From assembly GCA_021432635.1 (NCBI GenBank), contig MU270016.1:776324-840323 (forward strand): a DNA stretch of 64,000 nt. Reading direction: 5' to 3'. The DNA comes from Thozetella sp. PMI_491. Taxonomy: Eukaryota > Ascomycota > Sordariomycetes > Chaetosphaeriales > Chaetosphaeriaceae. The position numbers and the translations under genes are program-made. Of this stretch, positions 32,605-44,122 are shown in pieces; within the stretch, counting starts at the first letter, position 1; each line of letters starts with the position of its first letter. Below the pieces are notes generated by a model. It saw only the letters and a list, made by a program, of their open reading frames with translations, was not told the DNA's origin and searched no databases.

Positions 32605-33871
32605 ATGATGTCCCCTCTCATCAATATATCCTGGCTTTTCTGCTTGCTTCTTGGCATCAAACAGTCCCAGGCGCAAAGTTTCGGCTCGCTCCTACCCGAA
32701 GGAAGGCTTGCTTCTTCTCCCGGCCCGGGCGGAAGCTTCCTCCCCGTTGTGGTCTACCAAAGTGTCAATACGAATTCTCCCTTGGTCGAGCTCCGCTACG
32801 ATGCTAGCGCTGGGTGGAAATATGGTGCTCTGACCGACCCAGATGCAGATTACCGGCCCCAGGTTGGAACCCCCTTGACCTCTGTCCTCTACACTACCGG
32901 CCAGGTGAGTTGTCTCCTTATCTACTCCGGGTTCCCGAGCAATAGGACTGATATCTTGCAGATCTATCTCTACTATGTCTCCACGAACAACCAATTAGTC
33001 GAAAGAGTTCGGAGCACCACGGGGCAGTGGTAAGTACCGTGACTCTTGGGCTGTAAGAAATCCTCTAACGACAGCCTTCAGGTCAGCGGCAAGGTACATG
33101 AACCGCAGTGTATACCCAAACTCCCGCGGCTTGACTTCCTTTGTGGATCCCACGGGACAGATTAATATCTGGTATCAGGACTCGGCCAACACTATAAAGC
33201 GGTGTCTCTGGAGAAGCGCGGGCTGCCTTGACGAAGCTAGCGGTGCTCCAAGCATCAACAACGTGCTTCCCGGTAGCGACATTGCCTCCTTCCAAGACGA
33301 TGTGCAGCATCAGCATATCTACTATCAGAGCGCTGATATTAGGAACCCAATCAAGGAGATGGCATGGTCGAACAACCAGTGGAACTTGAGTAAGTGGCCA
33401 CAGCCATAAATTACAGGGCGCTCCGCAGCGGCCCGTGCTAATCATGGTTCCAGACACATTGATTGAGAATGCACCCCTACAAGTGTCGTTCGAATCTATG
33501 ATGAGCACCATTCAGCCCGGTGTACCCGAATACTCAGCACCTACTTCGCAATTCTGGCAGCTGAATCAGCAAATCTATAACCAGGTATAGATATTCACGC
33601 TCGTTGATCGCTGATCCCGTCACTTGGCTAAATCTTTGATTTTTAGGTGACCATGACTATATTTTCGGCGAGTGACTGTGGTGGCTGGTGTTACGCCAAG
33701 TCGCTTGTTCAGACGCGAGACTACACTGCCCCTTTGACGGTGACAAACAAAGGTGGTGCAGTTCGAGCATACTTCGTTACTGCAGACGGAAAACTGGGAG
33801 AGCTTAGCAATGTTAGCGGTGGGAATGGTTGGTCAGTGCTGTCGGATTTGCTGGCGGTTGCTACAGTTTGA
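32605..33871 (+). CDS. secreted fucose-specific lectin-like beta-propeller protein
   Basis: Five exons, 32605-32904, 32962-33029, 33082-33389, 33454-33584 and 33647-33871, with introns of 52-64 bp, give 343 residues. The start at the MM pair gives a signal peptide (MMSPLINISWLFCLLLGIKQ). Blade-like repeats are seen: SPLVELRYDASAGW, IYLYYVSTNNQLVERV, INIWYQDSANTIKRCLW, HIYYQSADIRNPIKEMAW and VRAYFVTADGKLGELS. Aromatic strand, polar turn, Glu or Arg and closing Trp at regular spacing are typical of the AAL/AFL fucose-lectin family. It probably binds fucosylated glycans outside the cell, where such lectins serve in adhesion or defence. Splice joins within blades are frame-perfect. Confidence 0.82.
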
Positions 33872-34061
33872 GATACTTCGACTTGCTCTTTCACGGTGCT
33901 CGCAAATACAACTAAACTAGAGTAGCAGATAGCCGTAGTCCTTAATGTCTCTCTCAAAAACTACCTCATCTCAAATTCTCAGCTCTGCAACATCTCCCGC
34001 TAGACTTTTGACTAGAACTATCATTTAGTATAACTCACACATCGATAAGACCAAAGGCAGC

Positions 34062-35844
34062 CTAATAGACAAAGAAATTGGTAACCTCGTCATCAGAGGC
34101 TCTCAGTTTCTTGTTCCGGCGCAAGATGATGAACTTGACCAGCCAAGCGACCAAGAATGTCGCGATGCTAAACGCGGCACTAGTCGCCATCGCCGGAACA
34201 TAACGCGGCGCATCAACCTTCCTCCATACGTACGGTGTCCAGATGAAGCTAGCGTTCATGAAGCCCACGACCATGCCGACTGCTGCGGACTTCTTCTCTC
34301 TCGTTTGGCCACACACGGCACCGCACCAGCCGAGAATGAGACTGTTGACGCCATAGGTTCCGACGCAGAAGATTATCATGCCGATGTAGCGTCCGGCGAT
34401 CGTGTTCGCAGCAGGTGCAACGATGAAGCCGACAACAGCGACCAACTTGGACCCAGTAATGTGCCATGTACGCTCGTTGAATCTGCCAGAAGTCCACGAG
34501 ACGAAAATCGTGGCAATTGTGGCAATGAAGTACGGCGGGCACACTAGCAGGAGTGTTTCGATTTCCGGAAGACCCAAGGTAGAGACCACACTAGGGAACT
34601 AAGATACGTCAGTACGATGTTTGGCCAAGCTTGATGAAGCCGCCTTTATCCATGGCTAAAAGGACGGGAGTGATAGAACTTACGAAGTTCTTGAAGCCGT
34701 TCGCCGCAAGATGGAAGTGGGCCATAAACATAAAGCACCAAACCAGCGGGTCCCTCACTGCTTGCTTCAGGCCAGCAAGCGTCGACTCGGTGCCTTTGTT
34801 CTGTGTGATGTCCATCTCCATGCGATTGTGTGCAAGTTCTCTCTCCTCAGGGGTGAGCCATTTGGTAGTGCTCGGGAAGTCGGGCAAGACAAAGAACCCG
34901 ATAATCGCAATGACAAACGTGACGACTCCCTGAAGGATAAAAAGCCACTGCCACCCGGCGATACCAGCCGTCCCATCGAGGCCAGAGTAGATGCCGGCAG
35001 CGATGAGACCTGCAAAGGCTGTAGCTAGCACGTTCCCAGTGTATAGAATAGCAATGCGGGTAGCAACCTCTTTGCGGTTATAAAAGACGGTCAACATATA
35101 CACTGCCACCTCGAGTCAGCAGTGAGGAGAGGCTAAGGGTGAAGGGATGTATACCTGCTCCAGGGTAGAAAGGGCCTTCGGTGACGCCGAGGAAGAAGCG
35201 TGTCAGGAGAAGGCCGGTAAAATTCGTCGAAACGGCCGTCAGGGCGCTGACAATGGCCCACAGAGCCATGACGGTTCCCTGTATCCTGTGAGTAAGCAGC
35301 TCTGGCAGTGATCGTAGCAGTACCCTACCATATATCTGCTGGGCCGCGTGCGGTTGATAAACATGTTGGAAGGAACAGTGCCAATGATATAGCCCACGAA
35401 TAGAATAGCAACGCAGGTTTGATACTCTAGAAAGCAATTAGGTTACTCATGCCAATAGGGACTGCAGAGCACAACCTAGAGCGCTACTCACGGACGTCGG
35501 ACAGGCCAAGATCCTTGTCAAGGGAGCTCAGGCGGGCAAGGGCGATGGCGTTTCGGTCGAGATAGTTAAGCCAATACATGGACCACAGCATTGGCTAAGA
35601 TGATCGTACATGTCAGCATGGGCCACGTGCCGGCAACCCTAAGTAGCTTATACCAAAGGCCACGTACCATGATGTATCTATCTAGCTTCCTAACGAGCGC
35701 GATTTCCTTCGGGTCCGTCTTCTTATGGGCTCCCGAGTAGTCCACTGCCGATACATCGGGCAAAACATGCTTCTCGGTAGCAGTATCAATGGTACGGGCG
35801 TCGTCAACCATAGTTGTCTGGGGCTTTTCGTCGTCGCCTGCCAT
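34062..35844 (-). CDS. MFS transporter, Dal5-like anion:cation symporter
   Basis: Six exons on the minus strand: 35844-35668, 35594-35492, 35426-35329, 35278-35155, 35102-34684 and 34598-34062, giving 485 residues. Acceptors of exons 4 and 5 were chosen because the resulting spacing (TRPSRYMGTVMALW and GPFYPGAVYMLTVFYNRKE) matches the family. Motifs are NYLDRNAIA in helix 1, RFFLGVTEGPFYPG in helix 4, NRKEVATRIA after it, and FVLPDFPSTTKWLTPEE in the central loop. These mark the allantoate/nicotinate/biotin-type permeases. Twelve helices in the plasma membrane are expected. The substrate is a carboxylate or vitamin, not determinable. A TATATATAAG-like box near 35978-35990 may be its promoter (read on the plus strand). 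Confidence 0.9.
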
Positions 35845-37269
35845 GGTGCCGCGACTGAGGGAGAAATAACAAGGCTTGTGCGAAAGGGTGAAGGAAAACG
35901 AAGTGATGAAAAGCTGTTAAATGACAGTGGGATGAGAGGACAGAGGCAACTTTACCCATATGCGATCTACTCCCGGGTATATATAAGTTAACGCATGTAC
36001 TAAGAAATTATCGCGCTCGATACCACCCACGCACCCGGCCTACCCAGGATCAAATGTTGAGCATCTCTTCCGATCGTGAGCCCACAGTTACTCCAAGAAA
36101 GGGAAGGATCAGGGAGGCAGCATGACGCAATGGCCATATGCTCACCATCCTCGAAAATCACCACCGCCCCTGCCAATTAATATACTTGGCAAGTCACGGA
36201 ACGGCCGAGTAAGACCGAACAAAAGCCTCTACGATTCGCTCGTCGCTTCCCCGACACCCTCGGGTGGTGCAGTCAGCCGTTTTTTTCAGGCGCCACCGTG
36301 TCTTGGGAGCGTCTTGGCTGCGTGGACAAGACATAAATTGCTGGTGCGACCGAGTCGTGGCATGGCCGCCTGTCCCCGTAACGCGGAAATTGGGTTTGTG
36401 CGGGGGAGCAGGCCAGGGACGGCTCGGTACCGCGATCGCTTGCGGCATATTGCAGTGGAATATGGATGAAAGATCTCTCGGCATGGGGATTCTGCTTTTT
36501 TATCGCGCTGCGATTGACCACGTACAGCGCATATGGCTATCATGCCCGCATGGTTTTCTGAGCGGTGTGGTTTCGAGAGGGAGGTGCCAGCAATGCACGA
36601 CTCGGTGAAGGAGCACAGCCTCGACTGCTGGCCAAGACTTGGCCCCCCCGCAGCTTACAGAAACCACTCATCTTGGCCTCCGGGTTGGCAACCGTCCGCA
36701 TGCTTGGCCACCCCAACTTTCCGCGTTGAAACCTGGGGTATCTCGGAGAGGTTAACCTATAACAGACCTTGGCGAGGGCCTCAACAGTCTAGGCCTTCCT
36801 CCCGCCGTCAACGGAATAACTCGGAACGAGAACTTTCGTCTTGCCAATAGTTGCTAGCACTACTAGCTGGTAAAGTATCATCCTTGAGCTTACGGAGCAT
36901 ATGCCATGCATTCTGTTTGGACGCCACGTCTCTGAGCTACCAAAGTTTCGCATGATGCCCACAGTATAGCTGTGGTCGCTCATCCGGTGGCCCGGAATAC
37001 TACTCTAGAGATAAGAGGAGAGCTTGAAGCGTATCTTGCAGCCATTTACGGCGGTATATGTCAATATATATTGCGATATGTGTACAAGTGAAGCATAGAA
37101 AGTAAATGGAGACTCCTACGCCTGCTGTTTCTATCGTACATCTCTCTCCCTTCACCTTCGTGGTATTATCGGCAAACGATACTGGACTGTTGCAAACGAT
37201 GGCGCAGACTTGACTAACGGAGATGACAGGGGAAGTAAACTTTAAAGCAGGTAAACCCTCTCCACCTTC
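35845..37269. other. intergenic, no gene seen
   Basis: 1.4 kb. Between 36194 and 36610 there are overlapping frames on both strands of 80-115 codons, all rich in Arg, Pro and Cys, as expected for chance frames in GC-rich DNA. A TATA-like stretch at about 35978-35990 belongs to the transporter gene. Confidence 0.5.
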
Positions 37270-38559
37270 TTACCCGATCCTATAGACAGCATCGCGCTTG
37301 AAGTAGTGGCTAATGTCATTGTCCACCCCGCAGTTGCGGCATTGGTGCATAACCTTAGCGCCTTCGTGACCAGGTCCATAGTGGCCTTGACCCATGCCAC
37401 CAGAGAATGGGGCAGGTGCTGGGATGGAGGAGCCTTTAACGGAGCCGTCGCGGCTGGAAGTGCCTAGGCTGGGGTTCTGGGACGCCCTGGTCATTCCCAG
37501 GCCATTGGTGACTGAAGTATCGCGAATCCCATGAGATGACGATCCGTTCCAACCAGCACCATCTTGGTGGGCGAAGCCGCCTCCAGTGGCAGTCTGGTCA
37601 CCATAGATATCTCTCTTGTCCGCCTCGTGGTGCTTTTGGGCGAGGTTGGCAGCAGCCCCAGCGCGCCCAACTCCGGCCATGCCAATAGTTGCCTCTGCAG
37701 GGCCAAGGCTTGTGCGGTCATTCCGCGAGCTAGGGGCAACGTCTCGGGTAGCAAGGCCGGGATCGTATCGCGTGGTGTGGCTCGATGTCATGTCGCGGTT
37801 GCCTGCCAAATGGACTCCGGTTCCAGCCGTCTCCAGCCAAGGGTCCTCAGAGGAGCCCATTCCGGTCACCCCATTGTAGGTGCCGCCATTGAAAGGCGAA
37901 TCGGAGGGTGCGGTATTGTGCTTGCGGGTATGGATCGGGATCTCGTCGGTGCTGAGTCTCTCAGACTCGCCAATAGCCTCGTGACGATTAAGAGATCCGC
38001 GGGGCTCCAAGTCACCCCAGTATGGATACTTCGTGGCCGCTCCCTCCTTGGCAGCTGACCGATCCATGCCATCAATGTCAACACCCGAGTCATTATGCTT
38101 GTGTCCAGGTCCACGCTTGGTTGGTGCGAGGATATCCTCGTCCTCGAGCGGAGAGACTGTGCCTGTTGCTTCTTGTGTAGCTCCATCCCTTCCCGCACGT
38201 CGTAGCTTGCGATGAGAATGGGAATGCGGTTCAGTGTCGACGAGACTGGTACGAGCGTTGGTCGGAGTGGTAGAATTTCGATTGACCGGCGAATCCCCGC
38301 GGGTAACGGGTGCATCGGCGCGCTGGTCGGCATAGGCAATTCCGCGGCGATCAATGCCGCCCTCCTTGGGGCCGTAGGCCGACGCTCCGGCGCCAGTCTT
38401 GACGGGAGTGTCATCTACAGCCGTCGAAATGGATGGGGCATAAAATCCGTCGATCGAAGGGTCGTCTGGGAAGGCCCCGGGGGGGCTGTCAGCCTTCGCA
38501 CGGCTTTTGTGGCCATGGTCCGACGAAAGGGCACTCTTGAGCTTCTGTCCGAGACCCAT
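37270..38559 (-). CDS. intrinsically disordered protein with CxxC C-terminal motif
   Basis: One exon, 429 residues, very rich in Gly, Ser, Asp, Arg and His. There is no signal peptide or membrane segment. The first residues MGLGQKLKSALSSDHGH form a short basic helix, the body (about 25-395) looks disordered, and the last 26 residues (HQCRNCGVDNDISHYFKRDA) contain a CxxC pair and look structured. I do not recognise the gene. The combination of a conserved N-terminal tip, a disordered body and a conserved Cys-pair tail suggests a real, selected protein, perhaps a scaffold or stress protein. Confidence 0.7.
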   Translation of the reverse strand: MGLGQKLKSALSSDHGHKSRAKADSPPGAFPDDPSIDGFYAPSISTAVDDTPVKTGAGASAYGPKEGGIDRRGIAYADQRADAPVTRGDSPVNRNSTTPTNARTSLVDTEPHSHSHRKLRRAGRDGATQEATGTVSPLEDEDILAPTKRGPGHKHNDSGVDIDGMDRSAAKEGAATKYPYWGDLEPRGSLNRHEAIGESERLSTDEIPIHTRKHNTAPSDSPFNGGTYNGVTGMGSSEDPWLETAGTGVHLAGNRDMTSSHTTRYDPGLATRDVAPSSRNDRTSLGPAEATIGMAGVGRAGAAANLAQKHHEADKRDIYGDQTATGGGFAHQDGAGWNGSSSHGIRDTSVTNGLGMTRASQNPSLGTSSRDGSVKGSSIPAPAPFSGGMGQGHYGPGHEGAKVMHQCRNCGVDNDISHYFKRDAVYRIG

Positions 38560-39486
38560 ACTGTTGTCCTTGGAGGTTTACTGGAAGTATGTTGCTGTGT
38601 TGGTTATTGGCTATTGTTCGAAAAAGTACTCTCGAGGCGAACAAGAAAAATTCGGCCCACGGCCAATTTTATACTGCCATACCAACTTGGAATCACGACG
38701 AAATAGGACCAGTCGCCCAACACAAAAAATCAGGTCCCCCATCCCGCCGAATGTCGTCATAACGGCTCCGATAGCCAGGGGACGGAGGATGAACCCCCAA
38801 ACCCCTCATTACGAAATATGGAACGTGTCACTGAAGAATGATCATCTGTTGCACATTTGGTCTAGCAGGTCTTGACGGTGTAGAACATGATGAATCGGAA
38901 ATCTTGAAATAGTAGGGAGGCGAAAAGGATGACCCTGATTTGCTAGGTCGAAGACGTCACCGGGTGGTACGCCCGGACCCTGCATACGGGCAAGATGGTA
39001 AACTTGGGCTGCGCCAGCCCCACTTTTCCACATCCCTGCAACAACGGCCGCCAACCAAGCAAGAAATGCAGTGCCTCTCCCCCTGTCGTAGGCAGATCAC
39101 TGAGATCAGACATCCAAAATGACGAAGCCCAGCCTGATACTTGTAGGCCGAGCTACGTTTAGCAGCACCCGGCAGTCTCCAGACTCTCGTGAGCCGGAGA
39201 GATCACCTTGGCTTGCCTGCGCACAACTGTCGTTCAGCACGCTAGGATAAGAGGGGCGCTGCTTCGAAGTCCTTAATCTTCGTAGCTTCCGAGAGGTACT
39301 GTACATTTATAAGTATGCTGACGGTGCCACAAAACCTGGCATACAACCAAGGCAATGAATGCGACACCAGCCTCTATGGAAAGCAGAAATGCGTCCAAAG
39401 CCACGCAGTCTCTGCTAGCCTTATAAGCGGCATTGGAGACATTCTTGGTCTCAAACCTACCACCGCACACATGTGTAGAGACATGT
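38560..39486. other. intergenic, no gene seen
   Basis: 927 bp between the disordered protein and the tyrosinase pseudogene; short frames only. Confidence 0.5.
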
Positions 39487-40740
39487 CTAGAGATAAATAT
39501 AGCAGAGTGGAGAACCACTCAAAGTGCTCATCACATCCCCGAGGGCCGCAGAAGGGGCTAGACCCTTGGTGTCTAGCAAATCAAGGAGAGTTCCATCGGG
39601 GCTAGGTGGGTTGTTGTTCATGGCGACAGCCCCGGAAATCGTGCTGGCCAACGCCGGATGAAGCGCTTGCTAAATCCACCAGACACGGTCGAGCATAGCG
39701 TCTGATGTCATAGTTAGTAAAATTCACTGTGAGTCAAGTCGGAGGCGCCGGGCTGCATACGGTGAAGCCAGAAGACGGGGTCATTGGGAGAGGAGAAGAG
39801 ATCGATTCCGTCACCACCGATTACAAAGTGTCCAGCAGCATGGAGCCCCAAGTGTCCGGGATACCGGCCTCCTTGGAGCTCTTCCTGGAAAAGCTTGATG
39901 CTCGCCGAGGCCTCGCCAAGAGTCAAGTTGACCAAGTGCTCGGTTTGCATGAAGTTGGTTGAGACGTAGCTGTTGATGTCTCGGCGGATGCAGTGATCGT
40001 TAGAAAGCCGCCTCCGTTTCCGGATGGGATTGGGATTTTCAGGATGCCGGCAAGGCCTCCGTTATGGAAGAAGAACTCGCCATCGCCGCCTAGACTGGTA
40101 TCACTTCCGTCAAAAACAGGAGACTGTGTCATGTCATTCTGTGGGCGAACCAGTTCCAGTACTGCTTTATGTCAGCGGTATGAGTACGATGAGTATCAAC
40201 TAGGTAAGCTCACAGGCGCGTAGTCAGCATATCCGCATTCTTCGCGGAAAGCGGTCTCGTAAGCATGGACAAGATACCTGTGGTAATCCAAGAAGTTGGC
40301 TGTATTGTGGATCGTCGTAGTCATATTGATGTGAACACCGACGAAATCATCATAACGGCTTTTGGTGGGCTAACCGAACTCGGCTAGCTTTGACGGAGAG
40401 GCGAAAAGGCACTGCACAGCCTGGGCGTAATTCCTACGCATAGGCTTGCTCATATTCTCCTTAGCTGCAATGTTAGCTCCCGTCGAAATATGCAGCCGAA
40501 TGAGGAATCGTTGACTCACCAGTCCTGACGTATTTGGGCATTGAATAAAGAGCATGATGCTTCAGACCGTTCTCCCAAAGCAACCGGCTCAAGCTTCTCA
40601 AGAGCTAACATAACATCCTTTTACAGGTTGGCCAGAATAACGTCGACATCCTCGGGAACAGAGTCACGAGTAGCCGCTCGATTAGCGAGCACCACGCCAG
40701 GCGCAAGGCTGGCCATACTAATGAAAAGATCCAACCTCAT
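39487..40740 (-). pseudogene. tyrosinase-family pseudogene
   Basis: On the minus strand, tyrosinase common-central-domain pieces appear in the right order: RNYAQAVQCLFASPSK, YDDFVGVHINM, NFLDYHRYLVHAYETAFREE, YAPYWNW, MTQSPVFDGSDTS, RRDINSYVSTNF, HLGLHAAGHF, DPVFWLH, and the end motif DVMSTLSGSPLCYIYL. They are broken by in-frame stops at three places (after VDVILANL, after KLAEFG and after LDRVWWI) and by frame changes near 40640-40500, 40125 and 40010; about 25 residues are missing at the 40010 break. Some original introns survive (donor near 40211, acceptor at 40154). All stops can arise by one C-to-T or G-to-A change. Copper His residues are mostly still readable. It cannot make a functional enzyme as it stands. 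Confidence 0.85.
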
Positions 40741-41830
40741 TGCGTGAAGGGAAGGAGAGACGATGCGTGGAAGTCTAGCCTGCAGAGTCGGGGCTCCCAA
40801 GTGAGATTATTTATCCCAAGCCCGTCCCGCGCTCGACCTGCAACGCCTCGCGAAGACGGCGGGCTAAGGCCATTTTATGGTGTTGGCAAGGATCTCAAGT
40901 GGACGGAACTTGTGCCTTATACCTAACTGGAAGCTGCTGGGTTGGGGCGGGAGTGGAGCGAATAAAACGGCCCCTGATAGTTCTTGCGATGGTGTAGGGC
41001 ACTGCAACATACCCCCTGCTCGGCTCCACCAGCCGCGCTGTCCTTCTGACTATGGCTGTTAACACTTGATATGGTATTAGTAAGGAAAAGGTTACTTGAG
41101 ATACCGGGAATGAAGATTCAAGGTGCAGAGTAACTTCCAATATACCTGTTATAACTTCTACAAACATATAAATATGAATAGTCATGGTGTCGCGGAGGTG
41201 GTTAAATATTAACCTAGTCTGCCTAGGCACGCCATTCTAGCTAAGCAAGGGGATTGTTGTGTCTTATCGGGACATAGAACCCCGGGCTGTATTAAGGCCC
41301 GAAAAAGAATGATGCATTCGGGTATCTACCATGCACCTAGCCGATGTCTGTTAAGAACGTGCTAAGATGCAGGGGCATGCTACCTGCTTCTAACCTCGTC
41401 ACCGACCGTCCTATTGGTTCACATGGCTTAAAACTAGAGCAGCGACTGCCTCTCGTGGTTGTATCTAGGCTGGATCAGACGGGACGGCTGCAAGAGCTCA
41501 ATTTTTGTGGTGGGTGTTACTCGGCTCGTACTAATCCGTATCACGGCATCAGGTCCGATGTCCATTAAGCAGCCAGGCAATATGAGAAGGCTTAGAGCGG
41601 GGCGACAAAAGTGCCACCAAAGTTCTCCTCCCGTGCCCCCGCTTTCGTTCTTGCTTATCCTCTGTTGAGGTGACAATGCACTCTTGTCGCTCTAAACTAT
41701 GACTTAGTGTCGAGCAGCTTGTACGATTCTGGTCTACAGAGCTGTTTGCTCGTTAATTTGGCAGGATTCCGATTGGAAACGTTTGCTGTCTCTATAGAAC
41801 CCTAGACGCACCCCTCCTCAGTTGCCTTCG
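40741..41830. other. intergenic, no gene seen
   Basis: 1.1 kb with short chance frames; contains the upstream region of the HET gene. Confidence 0.5.
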
Positions 41831-44122
41831 ATGAAAATCTCCCCCATAGCCCTGGAACGCGCCCTAGTGGCCGTCGAAGCAGGAGAGAGTACCGCAATAC
41901 AATCGCATGACTTTTACAGTACATTCGGCACTAGTGGTTGCTGTCTCTCCTGCGATGGCGATGCGGGGAAGCAAAGCCTTCGCAACGACCAATCCTGCAA
42001 CTCGGCAGATTCGCCCGGAAGCGTGGTCGGGCTAGAAGGTCGCAAGATCTCTCGGGGCCAGTCGTTCACTTATGCAGATCTCGAAACTTCGGCCACGAGC
42101 GGATGCGGCAGCTGTAGCGCCATCAAATATCTCCTGGCCCAGCTTCCCACAGAACACTTAGGCCCACTGCTTCCGTCCACCGTACTCCGATGGGCCACCA
42201 AGCATCACTTCACGCTCGAGGTGAAGGATCAAAGCGGGATTGAGTTCTACGTCAGGCTTTTTAACATAGCCAGCTCCAGGAATACCTTTCGCAAAATGCC
42301 ACCAACAAGCGGACATTCCGGTGACACCTCTTCCTCGCTTAGCTTGCAGAGAGCCCGCCGATGGGTGGAAGAATGCGTAGGAAAGCATTTGCAGTGCGGT
42401 AGCGGCATTGATATGCCTCTGCCGACCCGAATCATCGATGTTCGCCCGATCCATAGAGACGACACAGATGGCGTCAAGTTATTAGAAACCTCTGGATTAA
42501 CAGGTACCTATGCTTGTCTCAGTCACTGCTGGGGCAAGGTGCGAATTGACGCCATCACAAAGACGGAGACTCTGCCACAGAGACTGGACTTTATTCCGTG
42601 GTCTCTACTCCCTCGAAGTTTTCAGCATGCGGTCCTCCTTACCAGGGAACTCGGTGTGCAGTACCTGTGGATCGACTCCATGTGCATCATCCAGGATGAC
42701 AAGGCTGACTGGGAGCGAGAGGCAGCTCGAATGGTGCATGTGTATCGTAACGCATATGTAACCATTGCCAACACTTGGTCTCCTGACTCCCAGGGGGGCT
42801 CTTTTTCATCGACCATTCCTACGCTCTCCTTCCGGCTGGAGGGCTCTAGTGGTAAAGAGTTTCTGGTCGGGGTTGGAATCGGGCAGAAGCGAGAGTCGAC
42901 CGAGTTTGACAAGGTCCAAGACTACTTCCCTCTGTTCAATCGGGGATGGTGTTTCCAAGAGCGTCTGCTATCGCGCCGCGTACTCCACTGCAACTATGGA
43001 GAACTCGCGTTTGACTGCGGTGGTGGATATTTATGCGAGTGTGGCGGCAGAGAACACTTCGACTGGCATAACGTGAGAAGTCTTCCGGCTACCTACGCAC
43101 CGCTCCAGTCAAGATCCAAATATGCAGCACTTCTGCATCCACAGGAAAGCAGTTCAATCGCCATGAGAAACAAAGGTAGCCCTAATGCTTCGAATATTTA
43201 TCGGAGATGGCAGAGGGTGGTGGCTGAGTACACCTGCTTGAACCTCACCGTGACGTCGGACATGCTTCCTGCCTTATCTGGGCTGGCGAAGGAGACAGCC
43301 GAGTTGATAAACGACACATTCCTGGCGGGCCTCTGGAAAGGAAACCTCGAAAACGACCTGTTATGGTACGTAGAATCTGTTGCGGAGTGGCGCGCACGGC
43401 GCCACGCGATTCTCGCTCGTCCATGGGCAGCACCGTCCTGGACTTGGGCCGCAACCGGTAGTGGTTGCAAAGTTAACTTTTTCGCGACTTCCAGAGCCAA
43501 GGCGCTCACTCCCAAGGTTCGGAGTATACTCGACGCTGAGGTATCATGCACTCTCGCCGGGACCGACCCTACGGGGGCGGTATCATCCGGACGGCTCGAG
43601 GCAACCGCTCCGTATCTTCGCGTCATGATTCAACGGCCATGTTCGCAGTGGATCAAGCACAGGAGGTGGACCGACCGCACGTATGGTCGGTTTCAGTTCT
43701 ACTGCAAAGAGGATGGGCGAGAGTGGCACCCAAATTGCCGGCCTACGACAGGGGAAACTCATCTCGAATTTGGGCCAGCCAAGTCTTTGCTCTGGGTAGA
43801 CCCGATTGTGGAGCGTCTGGAGCTCCACCACAACTCCAATCACCCTGAGACACTAATTGATGACATCTGCAAATGGTGTGCTTTCTTGCCCGCGGTACTT
43901 CTGTACATGAGGGGTTTAGGTCAGACCACAGGCGGCGGGCCACCAGGCCGGACGAGGGATTTTTTTATGGTGGCTGTGGAGGAGCCATTAGGGCGCCCTA
44001 ATAGCTTCGTGCGCATAGGGCTGTCCGAGGTGGCTTGCGAGACTCAAGCCGATAGGGAGGATTGGTTTGGAAATGTATGGAATCGGTTGGCCGTGACCGA
44101 AACGCCGATAACAATAGTTTGA
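41831..44122 (+). CDS. HET-domain protein
   Basis: A single exon of 763 residues from the first ATG (MKISPIALERALVAVEAGES). The HET domain spans about 226-390: YACLSHCWGKV, LGVQYLWIDSMCIIQDDKAD, MVHVYRNAYVTIANTWS, and later RGWCFQERLLSRRVLHC. Two early Cys pairs (CLSC, CGSC) lie in a zinc-like N-terminal part, and RPWAAPSWTWA is the usual post-HET element. The presumed role is vegetative incompatibility. It shares domain order with the HET protein at 13767-16316 (Cys-rich head, HET, SWSW/SWTW motif), so these two may be distant paralogs. The gene stands alone, 447 bp before the P450. Confidence 0.92.
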   Translation: MKISPIALERALVAVEAGESTAIQSHDFYSTFGTSGCCLSCDGDAGKQSLRNDQSCNSADSPGSVVGLEGRKISRGQSFTYADLETSATSGCGSCSAIKYLLAQLPTEHLGPLLPSTVLRWATKHHFTLEVKDQSGIEFYVRLFNIASSRNTFRKMPPTSGHSGDTSSSLSLQRARRWVEECVGKHLQCGSGIDMPLPTRIIDVRPIHRDDTDGVKLLETSGLTGTYACLSHCWGKVRIDAITKTETLPQRLDFIPWSLLPRSFQHAVLLTRELGVQYLWIDSMCIIQDDKADWEREAARMVHVYRNAYVTIANTWSPDSQGGSFSSTIPTLSFRLEGSSGKEFLVGVGIGQKRESTEFDKVQDYFPLFNRGWCFQERLLSRRVLHCNYGELAFDCGGGYLCECGGREHFDWHNVRSLPATYAPLQSRSKYAALLHPQESSSIAMRNKGSPNASNIYRRWQRVVAEYTCLNLTVTSDMLPALSGLAKETAELINDTFLAGLWKGNLENDLLWYVESVAEWRARRHAILARPWAAPSWTWAATGSGCKVNFFATSRAKALTPKVRSILDAEVSCTLAGTDPTGAVSSGRLEATAPYLRVMIQRPCSQWIKHRRWTDRTYGRFQFYCKEDGREWHPNCRPTTGETHLEFGPAKSLLWVDPIVERLELHHNSNHPETLIDDICKWCAFLPAVLLYMRGLGQTTGGGPPGRTRDFFMVAVEEPLGRPNSFVRIGLSEVACETQADREDWFGNVWNRLAVTETPITIV

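Noticed and set aside
36194-36610. Overlapping frames of 80-115 codons on both strands
   Set aside because: All are Arg/Pro/Cys-rich, mutually overlapping, and lack motifs, start context or splice partners; typical of chance frames in GC-rich DNA.
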